Assembly (NCBI RefSeq): GCF_945859685.1
Contig: NC_079147.1
Span: 178,915,174 to 178,979,173 of the forward strand
DNA: 64,000 bases
Direction: 5' to 3'
Source: Eupeodes corollae
Taxonomy: Eukaryota > Arthropoda > Insecta > Diptera > Syrphidae
The notes under the pieces: generated by a model
Database searches by the model: none
What the model was told of the DNA's origin: nothing
Seen by the model: the letters and a program-made list of their open reading frames with translations, nothing else
Translations under genes and position numbers: made by a program
Part shown: positions 59,940 through 64,000 of the stretch, one piece after another
Position numbering within the stretch: position 1 is the first letter of the stretch
Layout: each line of letters starts with the position of its first letter

Positions 59940-62900
59940 GCTCAACGAACACAGCCATCGAGATACAAATCCAATATCAATCGTACCAACGTTTAAAAAC
60001 AAAACGAAACCAATTGACGGCCGAAGTTGTACGATGTTTTCACAAAGTACAAACCCACGTTTTCAACATTATTTTTATATATTTTTCGATAGACATATTC
60101 CAAAAACTTGAAGTTTTAACCATGAATTGCATTTATAGTATAAATGCTTCAGGTTTATGTGACTTTAAAAGCAAATAAAATACTAAACATTTTTAAAGGG
60201 AAAATTGAAAGAAAGTGATTGTAGATTTGTAAAATCGTCACGGGCCATGTTTCTAAAAAAAGAATATTATTTTCTTCGAATTTTAAAGAGTTATATATCT
60301 CAAAAACCTGGTGCGATAGATGGTTTTTGGAGGTAAATTCGAAATAAGATTTACAAAACCACAAGAAAAGGATAAATTGTGTGCTAGAAGTCTGAAACCA
60401 AATTCTTGGTCCCATTGAATGGTTTCCATTTGACTCATCAAAATTCAAACGATCTTATCAACTTTGTTAATGTAAATAAGGTTTGGTTTTACGTTCTATT
60501 TATGTATGAATTTGAATAGTTCTATCGATACAAATTGTTGGTGTCCACTTCATCAAATTCAGGTCAAAAAGATGGTAATCATCGACTGTTTAATGGGCCC
60601 CGTTGACAATTTTGACCTAGCCAAAGTTAAGTCAAACAGTAATTTGTTCGGGACAATGGAATCTTTTGAATTTCATGTCATTGGATAAGTATCGTCCCTA
60701 ATTCGACAATATTGTTTGTTAAACTTTCAGATTCATCCAGAAACTTAAAAAAAATTGATTCAAAACCAATTCAGTAAACATAAATGCATTACAAATATAA
60801 TTGGCGATACAAAATTCTCCAAATTTTTATAAACGACGTGAAATCCACCTCTTCGCATTCTTATGAACCTTAATACGGTCGGTGACTATTATGGCGATTA
60901 CAGTATTCCAAGAAACTTACTCCTGGCAAGTCTACTCAATCCACTGACCTATCGCATTCGTTGTAAAACTTAATTATAAAATTCACCGAATAAACTGCAT
61001 TGTCAATTCCTGAAACTACCTTATCATTTCTGAACTTTCCTATCGAACGGTGTCAGTTTTTGACATTTTCAAATCATCTCTACGACAAGCTATGTTTTCT
61101 AAGAACATATTTCTGTGTTCTATTGGTTTCTAGGGATTATAACGTTTCAATGAATAGAAAGTAGAGAATTTTAATAAAATAAATTTATTGTGCAATGGAT
61201 ACAGGACTGGAACTTGTATGAGTATTTTTTTTTACTTCTGAGTAAAAGATTTAAATACCACATTTCCCATCATGAACAAAGAAGAAATAAAGTCAAAAAT
61301 GCATAATGATGAACCTTTAACTTACATTTTGGAACTTTCGACAGTTTATTTCTGTTTTGTTTTTATTTAACTACAAAATTCTATTCAGATTCATCTCAAA
61401 ATTGGTGCGAATGACAGATAATATAAATTGTATTCGAGGGTAAAGTGGTTGAACAAAATGTCGGTGTTGCAGTGCATGTTACTGACATCGTTCAATTTTC
61501 TTTCGTCGGGTTTGGTTATATAGCACTTTTTAGTTCATTCGCCATACTCCTGTAATAGAGGTGTACACTTTCGGCATATTTAACGTTTCGTCGACAACGC
61601 TACCGTTATTAGTTACTGGTTTACTTATCTAATGGATTCAATTTAAATCTTTTGGAAGATTATCTATCTATCTATTACCGAGGCCAACCTTTGTTTTGAT
61701 ATATGTAATCTATAAGTGAAGTAGTTAGTAGGTGCGCATAATTATTATTATTTAAGTACATATTAAAATTAATTAGAAATTTCTCTTTCTCTTTCTTTTT
61801 CCTTTTCTTTCGTAACGTCAACTTGTCAAGGCAACTATGCACATGTATTATGATGATGTCAAAACAAACTTAATGAAACATTTTTTTAAAGCTTTATCTC
61901 TGTGCGAATAATAAAAAAAATAGCTTCTCTTGTCCATAACCTCAAAAAACGGGTAATTTTCCTCGGACAAAATTAATTTCTCAAATCTACGCGCGCAAGC
62001 AAATGATGATGAAAAAACCAAAGTAAAACAAAAAAAATAAAAATTATTAAAACGATGAACTAATATACCCGCAACAACAACGACAACGTCGACGACGACT
62101 TCCACCATATCAGTATCAGCTAGTTGTATGTTTCACCACACCTCCTCCTTCTCTTTTTTATGTTTTACCTCTGTGTTTTTTCTTCTTGTTTTGTTGTTGT
62201 ATTTTCTAGAGAGTGTTTCCATTTTATTTGTATTTATTATTTTTTTTTGTTTTGCTTTTCTTTTTCGCTCCAATTTGTTCCCTTCTGTATAAAATTCCCT
62301 CCTCTATCTTTTACATATAAAACTCATACAAAAAAGGTGGTCGACTATATTCGCGCAAGTGAGGAAATGAATTCAATTAAAAGAAAATATTTGAAATAAA
62401 GAAACAAAAATAAAAATAAAAATAAAAATAAAATCCACATCGAGCGCAATATCATCAAACATAGTCTAGGAAGTCTGTTGACTTATATGAGTACAGCGAT
62501 TCAATCAATTATACGAGAATTTAAACGTAAATAGGTTAGGAATTTTAATTTTTTTTTATTTTTTTGTTGAATTTGTACTTTTTGTAATAAATTAAAATCA
62601 TTTAAAAAAATGTCAAACTCGAAACAAACAAAAACAGGAAATGGAAATAGACCTATAAGAAAACAAAAATTCGAAAAGACCACAGATAAGAATTACACTG
62701 ACAACTGTCATAAATCATCCCTTTACTTTTCTTCTTCAAAAATTAAATGGGTTACTTAACAGATGGTGTTTAATGTTCTTCAACTTAAAATTATACTTTT
62801 CTAATGCTTAACGATAGTTTCCTATAAGGAAGAGTTTACATCAGAAACATTTTGTGACAACTTTGTTTGACAGCTTTCAACCGCAAACTCTATTCTGCCA

Positions 62901-63560
62901 TTTTACTTAATTTAATTTGTATTAATGTTTGATAGAAGTTTTTGATTTGTGTTTGAAATTAACACATTCATGCGTCAAAATTGTTATCCATGTAGTAATT
63001 AAAAGATTAGTTCAAATCACTTACAGTTTTACAATTTCACAACGATAAAGACGTCATTTCATTTATCATTCTGCAGGAAACCAAATCATCTGTCAGATTT
63101 TATGGGAATTTTTACCCATAAAATTCAAATGATAAACAATTAAGTAGCAGCTTATATTGGGCCGAGTTAAATGAGTTTTAAAATTATGTTAATTGTTGAT
63201 CAACTTGTCTGATTTAAAGAAATATTATGTTATTGGTTTGGAATCAAAAAATACAAATCTATAAAATTAATAAAAACGTTTTTAAATAAAATCGATCTAT
63301 CAATTGCTTACTGTTAATTCCATTTATAGATCGTGTTTGTGTTATCAGTTATTCAAGATTTTATCAAATAAAAGTGATCCCTGATATATGTACTTCAAAC
63401 TTTCTCTTCCGTTCAAAAACTTAATACCTTTTCGAAAACTTAGTGTGTGTCTAAAGTGGTGGTTGCATATTTTGAAGGTTTTATCTGATTTTTATCTGTC
63501 AAACATTTCTGCCTTATTTTGTTAATAAAATGCTAGTTCTTCTATCAATTTGATCCATCA
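59940..63560. other. A+T-rich DNA without recognised gene
   Basis: No exon or element supported. An (aaaat)n microsatellite is at 62405-62433 and an acaacaacgacaacg trinucleotide run at 62074-62090. It may be intronic to the gene starting at 56050. Confidence 0.35.
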
Positions 63561-63566
63561 GATAGA

Positions 63567-63615
63567 AATTTCTGGCGTTTTTTCTAAAGAAAATTTCTGG
63601 CGTAATTTCCGGTGG
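63567..63615. repeat. Second terminus of the RING-element family
   Basis: aatttctggcg, then aaatttctggcgtaatttccgg, reproduces the right terminus of the 58119-58968 element (ttctggcgtttgtacc..attctggcgtaatttccggg), with ggtgg replacing ggagcc at the tip. Only one end is seen here. Confidence 0.5.
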
Positions 63616-64000
63616 TCAAAATTAAATAGATGGAATTGAGTGTTGTTATTTTCAACCTTTACAAAATTATGAGTTTTTGATTTCCTTAATTACATAAACG
63701 TGATTTGTTTTTATAGCCCAGTTAAAACTATCATTGGTTTTCAACATTCAAATTATGCATTGATATTTTTTTGACAGTTCGTTTCTAGCGATCACTGAAG
63801 ATTTCTGTCATTGAAAAAAAGTTCTTGATTGAAATCCACTTCGCAAATTATTTTCCATTTACTGACAAAATAGAATCATTTGTAGATTCTTAGAAAAAAA
63901 TAACTGCAATTAAACTTTGCTTTGCTTTGTACATAATTTGAATTCCTAATCAAGAGGAAACACAGTCAAATATCCATTTAAAATGTATTCCGTATTGATT

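Noticed and set aside
62074..62399. ORFs from the acaacgacaacg run
   Set aside because: Trinucleotide repeat frames; no splice or family signal.
1..64000. CRISPR arrays, operons, ribosome binding sites, tRNA or rRNA genes
   Set aside because: The DNA is eukaryotic; no complete tRNA cloverleaf (only the SINE head) and no rRNA-like conserved block was seen.

Overview
The window is eukaryotic nuclear DNA, very A+T-rich, almost certainly from a fly (Diptera, probably Brachycera; lower ranks cannot be read from the sequence). The grounds are the two intron-containing genes, their many short introns (54-119 bp) with ordinary GT/AG junctions, taccta-type microsatellites, and a dense load of decayed insect transposons (Jockey-, R1- and RTE-like LINEs, mariner/IS630-like, PIF/Harbinger and pogo/Tigger-like fragments, a tRNA-type SINE and many short inverted-repeat elements).

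Two complete host genes could be assembled exon by exon with every splice phase closing. (1) On the minus strand, 11963 down to 9272, a five-exon gene for a 276-residue CRAL-TRIO domain protein (small hydrophobic ligand binding). (2) On the plus strand, 18145 to 34299, a ten-exon gene for the 540-residue GLYR1/NDF protein (PWWP domain, basic linker, beta-hydroxyacid-dehydrogenase-like domain), a chromatin factor. Its 8.7 kb intron 3 and 4.8 kb intron 8 are filled with transposon relics. The frame downstream of its stop stays open for another 57 codons. A third gene is represented only by a likely first coding exon at 56050-56117 (plus strand); no further exon of it was found in the window.

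Layout: 1-5.4 kb, transposon relics (pogo/Tigger-like, a multi-copy arthropod family, Jockey-type LINE). 6.6-7.5 kb, an inverted-repeat element carrying a short exon-like ORF. 9.3-12 kb, the CRAL-TRIO gene with a palindromic element in intron 3. 13.2-15.3 kb, nested and palindromic inverted-repeat elements. 16.2-16.9 kb, a LINE relic. 18.1-35.3 kb, the GLYR1/NDF gene. 35.7-40.5 kb, more short elements, a Jockey relic and an internally deleted mariner-like copy. 40.5-48 kb, mostly unrecognised A+T-rich DNA. 48.3-55.1 kb, LINE relics, a fold-back element and a roughly 174 bp tandem repeat. 58.1-59.0 kb, an 850 bp element with long terminal inverted repeats, an apparent 8 bp target duplication and an IAP-like RING-finger coding segment as cargo. 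59.3-59.9 kb, a recent tandem duplication.

The most interesting candidates are the RING-carrying inverted-repeat element (a related terminus lies at 63567-63615), the in-frame extension after the GLYR1/NDF stop codon, and the inverted-repeat element around the 49-codon ORF at 7040. All homology statements rest on motif recognition by eye; no database search was run.
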